The notes beneath the pieces were generated by a model. That model searched no databases, was not told the origin of the DNA, and was given only the letters and a program-made list of their open reading frames with translations. Position numbers and translations under genes: made by a program. Source: Lentisphaeria bacterium (GTDB taxonomy: Bacteria > Verrucomicrobiota > Lentisphaeria > Oligosphaerales > Oligosphaeraceae). Taken from it: a stretch of DNA of 12,725 nt. Of the stretch, positions 11,812-12,725 are shown in pieces (the first letter of the stretch is position 1; the number at the start of each line of letters is the position of its first letter). The stretch is from assembly GCA_016303095.1 (NCBI GenBank), contig JAEDMH010000063.1, forward strand, positions 1-12,725, written 5' to 3'.

Positions 11812-12725
11812 GGCAAACGTAGAAGAACGCAAAAACCTGTTTCGGCTATGCTCTCAGGCAAAGCGCATCCCATACGGAATGGTCGAAAAGGACTTCTGGG
11901 TGTGCTGGGCTTTGTCCAGGATATTCTCCGACACTTGGCTCTGGCAAAGACTCCGATTCAAGGGCGGCACATCTCTTTTCAAGGTGTTCCACCTGATAGA
12001 GCGTTTCTCCGAGGACATAGACCTGATTTTGGCCTGGCGGCTGGTCACAGAGGATGACCCGAGAAAAGCCAGAAGCAATGCCCAGCAGGCCAAGTTCAAC
12101 AAGCGCATCCAGGAGGAATCGGCAGATTACATCAGCACCACGTTGAAGGAACGAATTGCCACCGTCTTTGACGGGGAATGCCATGTCGAGGCCGACGGGG
12201 ATGACGGTCACATCATCTGGATTGCCTATCCTCATGACGAAAACGGCAGTTATCTTCTGCCACGCGTCAAACTGGAGATAGGACCTTTGGCCGCCTGGGT
12301 TCCGCACCAAGCATTCCCCGTTCTCCCCTATGTTGGCGAGGCATTCCCGCAACTCGGGATCCCGCCTTTTCATGTTCCGACCATCCTGGCGGAACGCACC
12401 TTCTGGGAGAAAGTCACGATTCTGCATCAGGAACACTTCCGGCCAGAAAAACTGGCCGCACCGTCACGTTTCTCAAGGCACTACTACGACCTCTTCAAGA
12501 TGTCCTTGTCGGAAGTCTGTCGAAATTCCCTCGCAAACATGGAACTACTGGAAAAAGTCGTGGATTTCAAACGAAAGTTCTATCCAAGAGCCTGGGCGAG
12601 ATACGATCTGGCGATTCCAGGAGAGATTCGACTGATGCCACCGAAACACAGTTTGAAATCACTTGTCGCGGACTATGGGCAGATGAAGGAAATGATTTTC
12701 GGCGACTACCCCAAGTGGGAGGAGA
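11795..12725 (+). CDS. abiEii: AbiEii-family nucleotidyltransferase toxin (partial, runs off window)
   Basis: The frame starts at ATG 11795 with AGGAAGG just upstream and stays open to the window end (310 codons, no stop). It carries the DUF1814 nucleotidyltransferase motifs: KGGTSLFKVFHLIERFSEDID with GG at 57-58 and D74/D76 (polymerase-beta-like GS...DxD site), VKLEIG with E161, and ERTFWEKVTILH at 200-211. Type IV AbiE toxins cause reversible growth arrest; the related MenT toxins add nucleotides to tRNA acceptor ends. Its position behind abiEi with a 17-nt overlap is the standard arrangement. The family's usual length suggests the stop lies shortly after the edge. Confidence 0.92.
   Translation, partial: MRRVAKANVEERKNLFRLCSQAKRIPYGMVEKDFWVCWALSRIFSDTWLWQRLRFKGGTSLFKVFHLIERFSEDIDLILAWRLVTEDDPRKARSNAQQAKFNKRIQEESADYISTTLKERIATVFDGECHVEADGDDGHIIWIAYPHDENGSYLLPRVKLEIGPLAAWVPHQAFPVLPYVGEAFPQLGIPPFHVPTILAERTFWEKVTILHQEHFRPEKLAAPSRFSRHYYDLFKMSLSEVCRNSLANMELLEKVVDFKRKFYPRAWARYDLAIPGEIRLMPPKHSLKSLVADYGQMKEMIFGDYPKWEE

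Overview
The window looks like chromosomal DNA of a GC-rich Gram-negative bacterium. A WaaC-like heptosyltransferase points to an outer membrane with LPS-type sugars, and formate-tetrahydrofolate ligase points to folate C1 metabolism of the kind common in anaerobes. The lineage cannot be fixed from sequence alone. Gene content and style would fit the PVC superphylum (Lentisphaerota/Verrucomicrobiota-like) or a deltaproteobacterial-type group, and this is only a guess.

Region 1 (about 1-6630) is a tightly packed plus-strand housekeeping operon. It has a good promoter at 76-103 and a 9-bp repeat array just upstream of it. The genes in order are a calcineurin-like metallophosphoesterase, a family 9 glycosyltransferase (heptosyltransferase), a glyoxalase II-like metallo-beta-lactamase-fold hydrolase, formate-tetrahydrofolate ligase (fhs), a small membrane protein, a YigZ/IMPACT protein, and a GT2-like protein that lacks the usual acidic metal-binding motif. 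Two junctions are ATGA overlaps and the other gaps are 19-35 nt. Several starts are preceded by pyrimidine tracts, not Shine-Dalgarno sequences.

Region 2 (6597-8339) holds a convergent minus-strand gene for a 444-residue, almost entirely coiled-coil protein. A strong hairpin separates its 3' end from the operon. A G-quadruplex motif and an inverted repeat lie upstream of it. Next comes a tRNA-Pro(GGG) gene with its own promoter and a textbook Rho-independent terminator.

Region 3 (8340-12725) is accessory DNA of visibly lower GC and different codon use. It carries a minus-strand AAA ATPase/DUF4143 gene, a PIN-domain toxin preceded by an N-terminally truncated AbrB-type antitoxin, and an AbiEi/AbiEii toxin-antitoxin pair whose toxin gene runs off the window. 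The DUF4143 gene is bracketed by two same-orientation copies of an intergenic repeat. Each copy has a conserved 40-bp head, TCTAGA-type 9-bp repeats and a terminal poly-G run (15 and 9 G). The second copy abuts the antitoxin fragment exactly where the DNA-binding half of the protein is missing.

The most interesting signal is therefore the poly-G-tailed repeat, its possible role in moving or rearranging the toxin-antitoxin/ATPase cassette, and the antitoxin left without its DNA-binding domain beside an intact PIN toxin. No wholly new multi-gene system could be demonstrated from the sequence.
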